Shown: positions 24,779-33,983, counted from the stretch's first letter. The stretch: 64,000 nt of DNA from Gordonia westfalica (GCF_900105725.1 NZ_FNLM01000034.1:1426001-1490000), one strand, 5' to 3'. The notes: generated by a model not told the origin, from the letters alone. A program made the numbers and translations.

Positions 24779-25386
24779 CTTCCGCCGGCTCTGAGCAGGG
24801 CGAGGCACGCCGCTGTCGCGGGTTCGATGATCCCCGACAGCGGCGCGCCCGACTCCACGGCGTCGGCGGTCAGCTCCCGCACCCCGCCCCACAGGAACAC
24901 CGCGCGCTCGCGACTGATCGGTGACACGCCCGCCGCGATCATCGTCGGCGTCGAGGTGAGGCTGACGAACAGCTCGATCCAGTCCTCCACCGCCTCGTTC
25001 TTCACGAGCTCGGCCGGCCGCCCCAACGCCGGGAGTTCGCGAATCCAACTCAGCATTAGCCCGGGGTACCGGTCGCTGGCGGCGACATACGACGAAACAG
25101 CCTGCCGCACTTGTTCTTCCGGCGCCGCCTCGGCATCCACATGGCGGGCGATCTCGTCGATGGTCAGCCGCGTGGTCCGACGCACCAGCGCAAAGAAGCA
25201 GTCCTGCTTGTCGGCGAACTCCTGATAGAAGGAGCGCCGCGACGTCTGCGCCACGCGAACGACGTCGGCCACGGTGGTCTCGCGGTAACCCGACCCGGCC
25301 ACACAGGCGAGCATCGCCGCCAGGAGACGTTCCCGCGTCGACGACGCACCCTCCGGCCACAGCTGCGAGTTCACGCAGTTGAGCAT
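24775..25386 (-). CDS. TetR-family repressor divergent from a P450
   Basis: The 203-residue protein has an N-terminal TetR helix-turn-helix (about 14-60, with TTVADVVRVAQTSRRSFYQEF as the recognition part) and an alpha-helical ligand domain. The start ATG 25386 leaves a 104-bp divergent region containing three identical-type operators, the first only 19 bp from the start. It very likely represses itself and the P450. Confidence 0.85.
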   Translation of the reverse strand: MLNCVNSQLWPEGASSTRERLLAAMLACVAGSGYRETTVADVVRVAQTSRRSFYQEFADKQDCFFALVRRTTRLTIDEIARHVDAEAAPEEQVRQAVSSYVAASDRYPGLMLSWIRELPALGRPAELVKNEAVEDWIELFVSLTSTPTMIAAGVSPISRERAVFLWGGVRELTADAVESGAPLSGIIEPATAACLALLRAGGS

Positions 25387-25404
25387 ATGCCTCTTGCCCT
25401 CCCC

Positions 25405-25464
25405 GGTACGTCCGCGTACCGTCCGTGGTACGCCGGCGTACCGCTTGGGGTACGCGGACGTACC
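25405..25464. promoter_or_regulatory. Three GGTACG-N4-CGTACC operators at exact 22-bp spacing
   Basis: Sites are 25405-25420, 25427-25442 and 25449-25464. Each has the half-sites GGTACG and CGTACC around 4 bp; the central copy is a complete 16-bp palindrome, while the outer two have complementary centres (TCCG and CGGA). Start-to-start distance is 22 bp, about two helical turns, so three dimers would sit on one face of the DNA. They fill the space between the tetR-type and P450 genes. Confidence 0.85.
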
Positions 25465-25490
25465 AGACTCCCCGGAAGGCCTCGACCCCG

Positions 25491-26801
25491 ATGAGCACAC
25501 CCGTCATGAGTGACACCGTGATCCTGCCGCCCGCCACCCGACTGCCGTCAGCCGTCCAGGGCGTCGCCGCGGTCACCTCCCGCAGACACTTCTTCGGTCA
25601 CCTCCACAAACGCCACGGATCAGCGTTCACGGTGCACCTGCCGGTCTTCGGGCCGGCGGTGGTCATCTCCGACGCCACCCTCGCGCGGGAACTGTTCACC
25701 GCCGGCGACAAGGTCATCAACGTCCAGCCCAACCTGGGCCGAATCCTGGGCACCAGGTCGATCTTCTCCCTCGAGGGCAGGCAACACCGCGCCCGCCGCA
25801 AGCTGCTGACCCCACCGCTACACGGCAAGCGGATGAAGACCTACGAGCAGATCGTCGAGGAGGAGGTCAGGGCCGAGTCGGCGACCTGGCCCGTCGGCAC
25901 CGAGTTCGCCTCGATGGAGCCGATGATGCGGATCACGCTCAACGTGATCCTGCGGGCAGTCTTCGGCGCACAGGGCAGGGATCTGGAGAACCTGCGCCGG
26001 ATGATCCCGCCGATGGTCGTGACGGGCTCGCGAGCGGCCACCTTCCCGAACCTGCCCCGGCCGCTGCGCGCCGTCGACCCCAACCAGCGCTACGCCCGCA
26101 TGCACGCCGAGTACAAGACCTACATCGGCGACCTGATCACCAAGTCGCGCAACGACCCACGTCTGGAAGAGCGTGACGACATCCTCGCCCTGATGCTGCG
26201 CAGCACCTATGAGGACGGCACGGGCATGGACGACGAGGAGATCGGCGACGAGCTGCTCACCATGCTCGCGGCGGGCCACGAGACCACCGGCACCACCCTC
26301 GCCTGGGCGTTCGAGCGCCTCCGTCGCCACCCCGGCGTCCTGGCCGAACTCGCCGCCGAGGTCGACGCCGGCGGCACCGAGTACCGGCACGCGACCATCC
26401 TCGAGACGCAGCGCAGCCGCCCCGTGATCGACTTCGCCGCCCGGCACGTGGTCGCCGACCACCTCGAGCTCGGACCCTGGCGCATCCCGCGCGGCCACAA
26501 CGTGATGGTGTCCATCGCCCTGCTCCACGACGACAGCCGCGAGTTCGCCGATCCCGAGCGGTTCGATCCGACCCGTTTCCTGGGCACCACGCCGCCGCCG
26601 GCCTGGCTGCCGTTCGGCGGCGGTACCCGACGCTGCATCGGCGCCGCGTTCGCGACGATGGAGATGGACGTGGTGCTCCGGACAGTGCTGAGCGACTTCG
26701 AGCTGCTGCCGACCGACGACCGCGCCGAACGCTGGTTCTCGCGAGGCGTGGCCTACGCTCCCTCACGCGGGGGACGCATCGCCCTCGAACGGCGCGCTTA
26801 G
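25491..26801 (+). CDS. Cytochrome P450 (CYP135/136/138-like)
   Basis: The 436-residue haem monooxygenase has the I-helix AAGHETTGT, the K-helix ETQR (ExxR), and the haem loop FGGGTRRCIG with the thiolate cysteine. The FGGGxRRCxG form and overall layout resemble mycobacterial CYP135/138-type proteins rather than CYP125-type steroid hydroxylases. The start ATG 25491 is 26 bp after the third operator. An upstream frame through the operators is noncoding. Electron partners are not encoded nearby. The substrate is unknown; regulation by the divergent TetR protein suggests induction by a small lipophilic compound. Confidence 0.85.
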   Translation: MSTPVMSDTVILPPATRLPSAVQGVAAVTSRRHFFGHLHKRHGSAFTVHLPVFGPAVVISDATLARELFTAGDKVINVQPNLGRILGTRSIFSLEGRQHRARRKLLTPPLHGKRMKTYEQIVEEEVRAESATWPVGTEFASMEPMMRITLNVILRAVFGAQGRDLENLRRMIPPMVVTGSRAATFPNLPRPLRAVDPNQRYARMHAEYKTYIGDLITKSRNDPRLEERDDILALMLRSTYEDGTGMDDEEIGDELLTMLAAGHETTGTTLAWAFERLRRHPGVLAELAAEVDAGGTEYRHATILETQRSRPVIDFAARHVVADHLELGPWRIPRGHNVMVSIALLHDDSREFADPERFDPTRFLGTTPPPAWLPFGGGTRRCIGAAFATMEMDVVLRTVLSDFELLPTDDRAERWFSRGVAYAPSRGGRIALERRA

Positions 26802-26892
26802 TCTCACCACACGCCCCGATCAAGTGGGACACATCACATTATCGCTGTGACCTTCGTCATCGAACGCGTCCGAACATCGGGTTCCACGGACA

Positions 26893-26910
26893 ACCGCGGA
26901 ATTCCGCGGT
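26893..26910. promoter_or_regulatory. 18-bp perfect palindrome upstream of rpf
   Basis: ACCGCGGAATTCCGCGGT is a perfect palindrome, 91 bp after the P450 stop and 166 bp before rpf. A small GGGG-TTTTG-CCCC hairpin follows at about 26916-26928. The pair could terminate P450 transcription or act as an operator. Confidence 0.5.
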
Positions 26911-26966
26911 GCGCTGGGGTTTTGCCCCAAACCTAACAGCGTTATTCGAGTGTGACCAAAACTCCG

Positions 26967-26999
26967 CAGGTCAGGACGTCGACGTGACCTGACCGTTAC
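26967..26999. promoter_or_regulatory. Inverted repeat and GTNAC-N6-GTNAC pair in the rpf leader region
   Basis: CAGGTCA (26967-26973) and TGACCTG (26985-26991) are perfect inverted arms around 11 bp. Overlapping them, GTGAC-N6-GTTAC lies at 26984-26999, with an 11-bp phase like MtrA/GlnR-type response-regulator boxes. rpf genes are known MtrA targets in mycobacteria; binding here is inference. Confidence 0.35.
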
Positions 27000-27057
27000 C
27001 AAGCACGTAGGGTCGGCCCCGTCCGAAATCAACCACCTTGCCAACCCCGGGTGGTGA

Positions 27058-27411
<354 letters not shown>

Positions 27412-27477
27412 TAGCAGCACCGGCGCCCGAGGTGCCGTGACTGCATCACCAGAGGTACACACAGTGCTTCGCACAGC

Positions 27478-27518
27478 CATGAGGCCGGTGAGTCCATCTC
27501 GGACTCACCGGCCTCATG
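27478..27518. terminator. Bidirectional terminator-like hairpin
   Basis: A perfect 18-bp stem (arm CATGAGGCCGGTGAGTCC) with a 5-base loop lies between the convergent rpf and 27535-27957 genes. No long T-run follows on either strand, usual for high-GC actinobacteria. Confidence 0.8.
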
Positions 27519-27534
27519 CGTCTCCAGAAAGCCC

Positions 27535-27957
27535 TCAGTCGGACTTCTCGTCCTCGCCCGGCTCCCCGTCGAGCGCCTCGTCGAGAGCGCTCACCGCGAT
27601 GCCGTACGGCAGGAACCGCACCTTGCGATGCGGGTCGGTGTTGTTCTTGTTGGCGCGAAGCGCATCGAGTTCGGTGGCGTAGACCTGCTCGACGCGGGCA
27701 CCGCCGTCCTCGTCGACGACGAACACGGCCCACACGCCCGAACCGGTCTCACCGGCGGTCTCCGGTCGCGGCTGGGTCCGCGTGCGGCCGCGTGCAGCGT
27801 CGTCGAAGAACATCGAGAACGCTCCGGGACCTGCCTGGCCCTCGAAGAGCTTGCCGACCATGTCGCGCAATCCGTCGCCGGCCTCACGCGCGAAGCGGTC
27901 GAAGTCCTCGGGGCCGAAGTTGAACGGTCCGCCGCCGAATCCGCTGTTGTCGGTCAT
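27535..27957 (-). CDS. Conserved-looking soluble protein of unknown function
   Basis: The 140-residue acidic protein starts with a Gly/Phe-rich segment (GFGGGPFNFG), then an amphipathic helix region (DRFAREAGDGLRDMVGKLFE), and a compact C-terminal part containing WAVFVVDEDGGARVEQVYATELDALRANKNN, which looks like a small alpha/beta domain. The start ATG 27957 is preceded by AGGGAACATC. It follows a 59-residue membrane-protein gene by 67 bp on the same strand. I recognise no family and no catalytic motif. Confidence 0.65.
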   Translation of the reverse strand: MTDNSGFGGGPFNFGPEDFDRFAREAGDGLRDMVGKLFEGQAGPGAFSMFFDDAARGRTRTQPRPETAGETGSGVWAVFVVDEDGGARVEQVYATELDALRANKNNTDPHRKVRFLPYGIAVSALDEALDGEPGEDEKSD

Positions 27958-28024
27958 GATGTTCCCTATCTCTGGTTCGGCTTGCCCGGCCGACCGTGGG
28001 GGCCGACCTTGCCAACCAGTGTCC

Positions 28025-28204
28025 TCAGGATCGTTCGTCTCCGCCACCAGCGGTGTCGGACGCCTCGAAACGCCGGTGCAGACGCTCGCGGATCTCATCG
28101 GCCGAGTATGCGTTGCGCTGACGCTGGTCCCGCGCGATCAGCACACCGCCGGTCGTGACACCGACGGCCCCGGCGAGTCCCACCCACTTCCACAGATTCC
28201 TCAT
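28025..28204 (-). CDS. 59-residue single-pass membrane protein
   Basis: A short frame encodes MRNLWKWVGLAGAVGVTTGG followed by VLIARDQRQRN, that is, one hydrophobic helix (about 6-24) and a charged cytoplasmic-looking tail (ADEIRERLHRRFEASD). Codon use has strong third-position GC, matching the neighbours. It lies 67 bp upstream of the 27535-27957 gene. It is too short for most gene callers but convincingly coding. Function unknown. Confidence 0.6.
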   Translation of the reverse strand: MRNLWKWVGLAGAVGVTTGGVLIARDQRQRNAYSADEIRERLHRRFEASDTAGGGDERS

Positions 28205-28269
28205 GCGGGCAGGATAAGTCGCTTCCGCCGCCGATGGCCGTCTTCACCCGCAAGCTCTAGTCTTCGGGG

Positions 28270-29013
28270 GTGCCCACCAGCAGAAGACCACGCCGCGCAG
28301 ACCTCGCCGGCGAGTCCGCCGGCGTCTCGCTGACAACCGCGCTCGAAGCCACCCGGACCGGTGACGTCTGGCTGTTCCGTGGCCGTTCCGGCCCCGACCG
28401 CGCCATCCGCACCCTCACCAACGCGCCGGTGAACCACGTCGCGATGGCGGTCTGCATCGACGATCTGCCGCCGCTCCTCTGGCATGCCGAACTCGGCGAC
28501 AAACTGACCGACGTCTGGACCGGGTCGAATCACCGCGGGGTCCAGCTGCACGACGCACGCGAAGCCGTAGAGCAGTGGATGGTCCGGTACGAGCAGGCGT
28601 GTTGGATTCGCCAGCTCAGCCCCGAGGTCAGCAGGGAGCAGGAAGACCAGCTGCTCAAGGTCATCGCGCGACTGGACGGCACCCCGTTCCCGACCACCGC
28701 CCGTCTCGCCGGACGATGGTTCCGCGGCCGCGTCCCCAACTCGGCCGACCTGGTGCGCGGCATTCCCTACCTCGACCGCAAGGTCCGGGAACGTCGTGAA
28801 CAACGGCGGCAGGAGGTATCGGCACCCGAGCCGGTGAGCCTGGAGGCCGCCTACTGCGCCGAGGTCGTCGCGATCACCTATCGCGACATGGACATCCTCG
28901 ACACCACCAAGGACTCCAACTGGTTCGACCCCGGCCGGTTCTGGAGCGGCGACCGTCTCCCCCTCCACGCACCGCACACCCTCGGACCGGAGATCGCGGT
29001 CCATCTGCCGTAG
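28270..29013 (+). CDS. Permuted NlpC/P60 (YiiX-like) papain-fold protein
   Basis: The 247-residue protein (start GTG 28270) shows the permuted papain layout of the YaeF/YiiX group: an early histidine in APVNHVAMAV (about 52-61), a middle helical region, and a late cysteine in EAAYCAEVVAITY (about 199-211). GDVWLFRG near residue 31 begins the core as in family members. There is no signal peptide or transmembrane segment, so it is probably cytoplasmic. Permuted members act on lipids or amide bonds; the substrate is unknown. It precedes rtcB by 108 bp in the same direction. Confidence 0.65.
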   Translation: MPTSRRPRRADLAGESAGVSLTTALEATRTGDVWLFRGRSGPDRAIRTLTNAPVNHVAMAVCIDDLPPLLWHAELGDKLTDVWTGSNHRGVQLHDAREAVEQWMVRYEQACWIRQLSPEVSREQEDQLLKVIARLDGTPFPTTARLAGRWFRGRVPNSADLVRGIPYLDRKVRERREQRRQEVSAPEPVSLEAAYCAEVVAITYRDMDILDTTKDSNWFDPGRFWSGDRLPLHAPHTLGPEIAVHLP

Positions 29014-29121
29014 CGCAGAACGAAATACCGTTGACACCTGATGGCCGATGGGATGGACTGACCGGCCGGTGCGGGCCACAAGCCCGCCATCGACACCACA
29101 CATCATCGCCAGGGGGAACAC

Positions 29122-30339
29122 ATGCCCGAGATGATCGCACCGAAGGTACTCAACTTCGCCTCGATCCTCGACGACACGACGAGGGCGCAGGCGAACGAGA
29201 TCTCGTCACTGCCGTTCATCCATCCGCACGTCGCGCTGATGCCCGACGCCCACGCGGGCAGGGGATCCGCGGTCGGCACGGTCATCCCGACCGTCGACGC
29301 CGTGATCCCCGCCGCGGTCGGCGTCGACATCGGCTGCGGGATGATCGGCGTGCAGACGTCGCTTCGCGCGACCGACATCGCCCGTTTCGACCTCGCCGAC
29401 CTGCGCGGGCGCATCGAGAAAGCGATTCCGCTGTCGCCGGGCAACTACAACAGATCGGTCCTCTACTCGCACACCGAGGCCAGGATCGTCGAATTGGAGC
29501 AGGCTGCGGCGGAGAAGGGCGTGGACCTCTCGCACTCACCGAAGTGGCGCGAGCAGCTCGGTTCACTCGGCGGCGGCAATCATTTCATCGAGTTGTGCGA
29601 GCAGGTCGGGGACGAACAGGGTGGGGACCAGGCCACCGGCAGTATCTGGCTGTTCCTGCACTCCGGTAGCCGTGGCGTCGGCAACAAGATCGCGCAGAAG
29701 CACATCAAGGTCGCCCAGAAGCTCTGCCGCCGTTGGCATATCCAGCTGGACCATCCCGACCTCGCGTACCTCGCCTCCGGCACACCGGAGTTCGGGGACT
29801 ACATCCGGGAACTGCGATGGGCGCAGCGGTTCGCCTTCGAGAACCGGGCCGAGATGATGGACCGGTTCGTCACCGTGTTCGGTGAGTGGCTGGGCGGCAA
29901 CGCCTTCCGCTCCCCCGACTCGGTGGAGGTGCGACGGATCAACTGCCACCACAACTACACCGAGAAGGTGGAGATCGCGGGCCGGCAGGTGTGGCTCACC
30001 CGTAAGGGAGCGATCGACGCCGGCGCCGGCGTCCACGGCCTCATCCCGGGGTCGATGGGGACCAAGTCGTATGTGGTGCGCGGACTCGGGAACGAGTCGG
30101 GGTTGTTCTCCGCGCCGCACGGAGCAGGCCGCCGCTTCTCGCGGACCAAGGCGAAGAAGCTGTTCACCCTCGACGATCTCGCGAAGGCGATGACCGGCAT
30201 CGAGTACCGGCACGGCACGCAGTGGATCGACGAGATCCCCGCCGCCTACAAGCCGATCGACCAGATCATGGAAGACGCCCGTGATCTGGTCGAGGTCGAG
30301 GCCGTGCTGACCCAGCTGCTCAACGTGAAGGGCGTGTGA
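29122..30339 (+). CDS. rtcB: RtcB-family RNA ligase
   Basis: The 405-residue enzyme is a 3'-phosphate/5'-hydroxyl RNA ligase homologue. Conserved manganese and GTP sites are visible: DAHAGRG (42-48), GVDIGCGM (67-74, metal-ligand Cys72), GGGNHF (150-155), HSGSRGVGN (180-188), NCHHNY (274-279), and APHGAGR (331-337), whose His333 corresponds to the guanylylated histidine. Length is normal for the short bacterial group. The start ATG 29122 has AGGGGGAACAC upstream, and a GCGGGC/GCCCGC hairpin lies 35-51 bp before it. No archease or RtcA gene is adjacent. It may repair or splice cleaved RNAs; targets in actinobacteria are not defined. Confidence 0.92.
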   Translation: MPEMIAPKVLNFASILDDTTRAQANEISSLPFIHPHVALMPDAHAGRGSAVGTVIPTVDAVIPAAVGVDIGCGMIGVQTSLRATDIARFDLADLRGRIEKAIPLSPGNYNRSVLYSHTEARIVELEQAAAEKGVDLSHSPKWREQLGSLGGGNHFIELCEQVGDEQGGDQATGSIWLFLHSGSRGVGNKIAQKHIKVAQKLCRRWHIQLDHPDLAYLASGTPEFGDYIRELRWAQRFAFENRAEMMDRFVTVFGEWLGGNAFRSPDSVEVRRINCHHNYTEKVEIAGRQVWLTRKGAIDAGAGVHGLIPGSMGTKSYVVRGLGNESGLFSAPHGAGRRFSRTKAKKLFTLDDLAKAMTGIEYRHGTQWIDEIPAAYKPIDQIMEDARDLVEVEAVLTQLLNVKGV

Positions 30340-30366
30340 CCCCGCACCCGTCGGATCGGGCCGCGA

Positions 30367-31059
30367 TCAGATGGTCATGGCCTCGCGGACGGTGGCCTCG
30401 GCAGCCGTACCGCCCTCACCCGACGACGTGACCCGGCCGCTCTCGAGCACGTAATACTGTTGTGCCGCTTCGAGAGCGAAACCGATGTGTTGTTCGACGA
30501 GCAGCACACCGAGTCCGCCCCGCTGGGTGAGGGTGGTGATGGTCTGTTCGATCTCGGCGACCACCGACGGCTGGATACCCTCGGTCGGTTCGTCGAGGAT
30601 GAGCATTCGCGGCTCGGTGATGAGGGCCCGGGCGATCGCGAGTTGCTGACGCTGACCGCCCGACAGCAGACCCGCACGCCGGCCCAACAGTTCCTTCAGC
30701 GCCGGGAACATGTCCAGCATCTCGGCGACGAGTTCCTTGCCGCGTCTACGGCCGTCGGCCACCACCTGCAGGTTCTCCGCGGTGGTGAGGTGGCCGAAAC
30801 TCTGCTGTCCCTGCGGGACGTAGGCGATGCCGTTCTTGATCCGTGTACTCGGACGGGCCTTGGTGATGTCGACGCCGTCGAAGGTGATGGAGCCCTTGGT
30901 GGTCTTCACCAGACCGACCGCGGCACGCAGCAGCGTCGTCTTGCCGGCGCCGTTGTGCCCCATGACGGCGACGACACCGTCGGTGGGAACCTCGATGTCG
31001 ACACCGTGGATGACCTCGGTCCGGCCGTATCCGGCGTGCACCCCGGAGAGTTTCAGCAT
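30367..31059 (-). CDS. urtE: Urea ABC transporter ATP-binding protein UrtE
   Basis: The 230-residue ABC ATPase has a Walker A GHNGAGKTT (about 35-43), Q-loop QGQQSFGHLT, signature LLSGGQRQQLAIARAL and Walker B MLILDEPTEG. The EPTEGIQPSV sequence and the QQSFGHLTT loop are typical of UrtE. It is the last gene of urtABCDE. The start ATG 31059 leaves 7 bp after the urtD stop, with AAGGAG directly before it. Confidence 0.93.
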   Translation of the reverse strand: MLKLSGVHAGYGRTEVIHGVDIEVPTDGVVAVMGHNGAGKTTLLRAAVGLVKTTKGSITFDGVDITKARPSTRIKNGIAYVPQGQQSFGHLTTAENLQVVADGRRRGKELVAEMLDMFPALKELLGRRAGLLSGGQRQQLAIARALITEPRMLILDEPTEGIQPSVVAEIEQTITTLTQRGGLGVLLVEQHIGFALEAAQQYYVLESGRVTSSGEGGTAAEATVREAMTI

Positions 31060-31066
31060 CTCCTTC

Positions 31067-31948
31067 TCAGCCCTTCTTCTCGGCCGACACGGCGGGGACA
31101 TCCCCGGTATCGGTGCCTTCGGTCTCGGCGGCGATCTCCTCGAGTTCCTCACCGCCGGCGGCGGTTCCGAGGTAGACCTCCTGGACCTTCGGATTGGCCT
31201 GCACCTCGGCGACGCTGCCCTCGGCCAGCACCTGACCGCGGGCGAGGACCGTCACCGACGTCGCGAACGCCCGCATGAAGTCCATGTCGTGTTCGACGAC
31301 GACCACGGTGCGCTCACCGCCGATGCGGCGCAACAGATTCCCGGTCTCCTCACGTTCCTCGTGGCTCATGCCGGCGACCGGCTCGTCGAGTAGCAGCACC
31401 GACGCGTTCTGCACCAGCAGCATGCCGATCTCCAGCCACTGCTTCTGCCCGTGCGCGAGCACCCCGGCCGGGGTGTCGCGTAGATCCTGCAGTCCGATGG
31501 TCTCGAGGGCCTCGGCGATACCCTCGGGGATCTCGGTGGGCCTGCGCCGGAGCATCGTCCACACCGAGCGGCCCGCACCGGCGGCGATGTCGAGGTTCTG
31601 CAGCACGCTCAGTTCCTCGAAGACGCTGGCGGTCTGGAAGGTCCGGCCGACACCGAGGCGCGCGATCTGGTGCACCTTCTTGCCGACGAGTTCCACACCC
31701 GACTTCTGGATCGACCCGGTGGCCTTCACCAGACCGGTGATCGCGTCGATGATGGTCGTCTTGCCGGCACCGTTGGGGCCGATCAGGAAGCGCAGATCTC
31801 CCTGCAGCAGCGTCAGATCCACGTCGGTGACGGCTTTGAAGCCGTCGAACTCGACGGACAGTCCGCGCACCTGCAGGTAGTCGCTGTCCATGCCGGCATT
31901 TCCACCGGCGACCGGTTCGGCCGTGCTCACCGTCTCGAATCCGCTCAT
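31067..31948 (-). CDS. urtD: Urea ABC transporter ATP-binding protein UrtD
   Basis: The 293-residue ABC ATPase has Walker A GPNGAGKTT, a UrtD-type GVGRTFQTASVFEELSV Q-loop, signature LAHGQKQWLEIGMLL and Walker B VLLLDEPVAGMSHEE. The LxHGQKQWLE signature distinguishes UrtD from UrtE. The N-terminal 20 residues and the acidic C-terminal tail of about 30 residues (Glu/Ala-rich) extend beyond the core. The start overlaps the urtC stop by 4 bp. Confidence 0.93.
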   Translation of the reverse strand: MSGFETVSTAEPVAGGNAGMDSDYLQVRGLSVEFDGFKAVTDVDLTLLQGDLRFLIGPNGAGKTTIIDAITGLVKATGSIQKSGVELVGKKVHQIARLGVGRTFQTASVFEELSVLQNLDIAAGAGRSVWTMLRRRPTEIPEGIAEALETIGLQDLRDTPAGVLAHGQKQWLEIGMLLVQNASVLLLDEPVAGMSHEEREETGNLLRRIGGERTVVVVEHDMDFMRAFATSVTVLARGQVLAEGSVAEVQANPKVQEVYLGTAAGGEELEEIAAETEGTDTGDVPAVSAEKKG

Positions 31949-33057
31949 GAGGAGGCTCCTACCTTGCTGCCGGCGTGTTCGTCGATGTCACCGGTGGGTG
32001 ATGGATCGGCCGGTTTCCTCCGGCGCCACTTGAGCAGGACACCGATCCCGGCGAGTCCGGCCGGGAAGAAGCCGACGACGACGATGAACAGGATGCCCTG
32101 CGCGTAGGTCCACCCGGACGGGAAGTTCTCCGACAGGCTGGTCTGCGCCCAGGCGACCGCGATGGCACCGAGTACCGGACCGAGAAGTGTTGTGCGGCCG
32201 CCGATCGCGACACCGATGAGGAAGGCGATGGACGGGACGATCCCGACGTCGGCGGGCGAGATGATGCCGACGATGGGTACGAACAGGGCGCCGGCGATAC
32301 TCGCGAAGAGGGCGGCGATCGCGTAGGCGACGACCTTGACGTTGGCCGGGTCGTAACCCAGGAAGCGGACGCGCTCCTCCTGGTCACGCACCGCGACGAG
32401 GAGTTCGCCGTAGCGGCTGTACATCAACTGCCGGGTGAGTGCGACGACGACGAGCAGGGTCGCGGCAGCGATGAAGAACAGTAGTCGCCGGTTCACCGGA
32501 TCGTTCAGTGCGAGCCCGAAGAAACTGCGGAAACGGTTCAGGCCGTTGCTACCACCGGTGGTCTGCTGGCCGATGAGCAGGATCGCGAAGGCCGCTGCGA
32601 GCGCTTGCGACAGGATCGCGAAGTAGGCACCCTTGACCTTTCGCTTGAACACGCCCAGGCCCAGCAGGACCGCGATCAGGGTGGGCACGAACAGGATGCC
32701 GAGGATCGTCACCAGCGGTGAGGCGAACGGCTTCCAGTACCCGGGGAGTTCGCGAATACCGGCGATCTGCATGAAGTCCGGTACGTCGTCGCCGCGGAGC
32801 TCGGCGTCGGCGATCTTGAGGTGCATCGCCATGATGTAGGCGCCGAGGCCGAAGTAGACGCCCTGACCGAGGGTCAGCATGCCGCCACGGCCCCAGGCCA
32901 GGCCGATGCCGACCGCGACGATGCCGAAGCAGAGGAACTTGCCGAGCAGGTTGAGCCGGAAATCGGAGAGCACCGCGGGAGCGACGGCGAACAGCAGTAC
33001 CGCCGCGACGGCGAATCCCGCGTAAACCTTCCAGTGGCCGCTGAAATAGTCCTTCAC
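31945..33057 (-). CDS. urtC: Urea ABC transporter permease UrtC
   Basis: The 370-residue permease of the branched-chain/urea class has about ten membrane segments, with WGRGGMLTLGQGVYFGLGAYIMAMHLK (UrtC N-terminal motif) and RFLGYDPANVKVVAYAIAALFASIAGA (the cytoplasmic EAA-like loop). The start is GTG 33057, overlapping the urtB stop by 4 bp; longer upstream frames are antisense-like sequence inside urtB. The C-terminal tail is charged. Confidence 0.92.
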   Translation of the reverse strand: MKDYFSGHWKVYAGFAVAAVLLFAVAPAVLSDFRLNLLGKFLCFGIVAVGIGLAWGRGGMLTLGQGVYFGLGAYIMAMHLKIADAELRGDDVPDFMQIAGIRELPGYWKPFASPLVTILGILFVPTLIAVLLGLGVFKRKVKGAYFAILSQALAAAFAILLIGQQTTGGSNGLNRFRSFFGLALNDPVNRRLLFFIAAATLLVVVALTRQLMYSRYGELLVAVRDQEERVRFLGYDPANVKVVAYAIAALFASIAGALFVPIVGIISPADVGIVPSIAFLIGVAIGGRTTLLGPVLGAIAVAWAQTSLSENFPSGWTYAQGILFIVVVGFFPAGLAGIGVLLKWRRRKPADPSPTGDIDEHAGSKVGASS

Positions 33058-33941
33058 ACGAGACTCCTCGACTGGACCGTGAACAGGCCCTGGGGGCGGA
33101 TCTGCAGGAAGATCACGATGATCACGAACACGGCGACCTTGGCCACCGATGCGGTCGTGTTGTATTCGATGAACGAGTTGAGGAGGCCGAGGGCGACGGC
33201 CGCGATGACCGCGCCCTTGATCTGGCCCAGGCCGCCGATGACGACCACCAGGAAGGCATCGATCAGATACGTCATACCGGTGTTCGAACTGGTCGAACCG
33301 ATGAGCGTCAGCGCGACACCGGCGACGCCGGCGAGTCCGGAACCGATGAAGAAGGTGGTGATGTCGGTCGTGCGACTGGAGATACCGCTGGTCTCCGCGA
33401 GGTCGCGGTGCTGCACGACGGCACGGATGCGACGGCCCATCGGCGTGTACTTCATCGTGATGGCGATCGCGGTCACCGCGATCACCGCCAGCAGCATGAT
33501 GAACAGCCGGGTCTTGGGGACCACGGCGCCGAGGATGTCGACGCCTCCCGACAGCCACGACGGGGCGGTCACGTCGACCGCCGGAGCGCCGAAGATGTCG
33601 CGCGCGAGCTGTTGCAGGATGAGTCCGACGCCGAACGTCACCAGCAGCGTGTCGAGGGGCCGGTCGTACATGCGTTTGATGAGGGTGACCTCGAGCAGCA
33701 CACCCATGAGACCACCGACGAGAAAGCCGATGAAGAGCGAGACGATCAGGGACACACCGGCATTCGAGATCAGGTATTCCTGCACCGAGTACGCGGTGTA
33801 GGAGCCGGCCATGATGAACGCCCCGTGGGCCATGTTGATCACGCCCATCTGACCGAAGGTCAGGGACAGGCCGAGTGCTGCCAGGAGCAGGATCGAGCCG
33901 AGACTCAGCCCGGTGAAGAGCTGTCCGATAACGGTTTCCAC
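33054..33941 (-). CDS. urtB: Urea ABC transporter permease UrtB
   Basis: The 295-residue permease (start GTG 33941) has about eight membrane segments and the LivH/UrtB signature regions ALGLSLTFGQMGVINMAHGAFIM and RAVVQHRDLAETSGISSRTTD. It pairs with UrtC to form the channel. It follows urtA after an 85-bp gap that contains a very stable hairpin, then overlaps urtC by 4 bp, so translation of B, C and D is coupled. Confidence 0.93.
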   Translation of the reverse strand: METVIGQLFTGLSLGSILLLAALGLSLTFGQMGVINMAHGAFIMAGSYTAYSVQEYLISNAGVSLIVSLFIGFLVGGLMGVLLEVTLIKRMYDRPLDTLLVTFGVGLILQQLARDIFGAPAVDVTAPSWLSGGVDILGAVVPKTRLFIMLLAVIAVTAIAITMKYTPMGRRIRAVVQHRDLAETSGISSRTTDITTFFIGSGLAGVAGVALTLIGSTSSNTGMTYLIDAFLVVVIGGLGQIKGAVIAAVALGLLNSFIEYNTTASVAKVAVFVIIVIFLQIRPQGLFTVQSRSLV

Positions 33942-33983
33942 GTCACCATCCGTTCGTCGTGGTGGTCGATGAGGAACTGCGGG

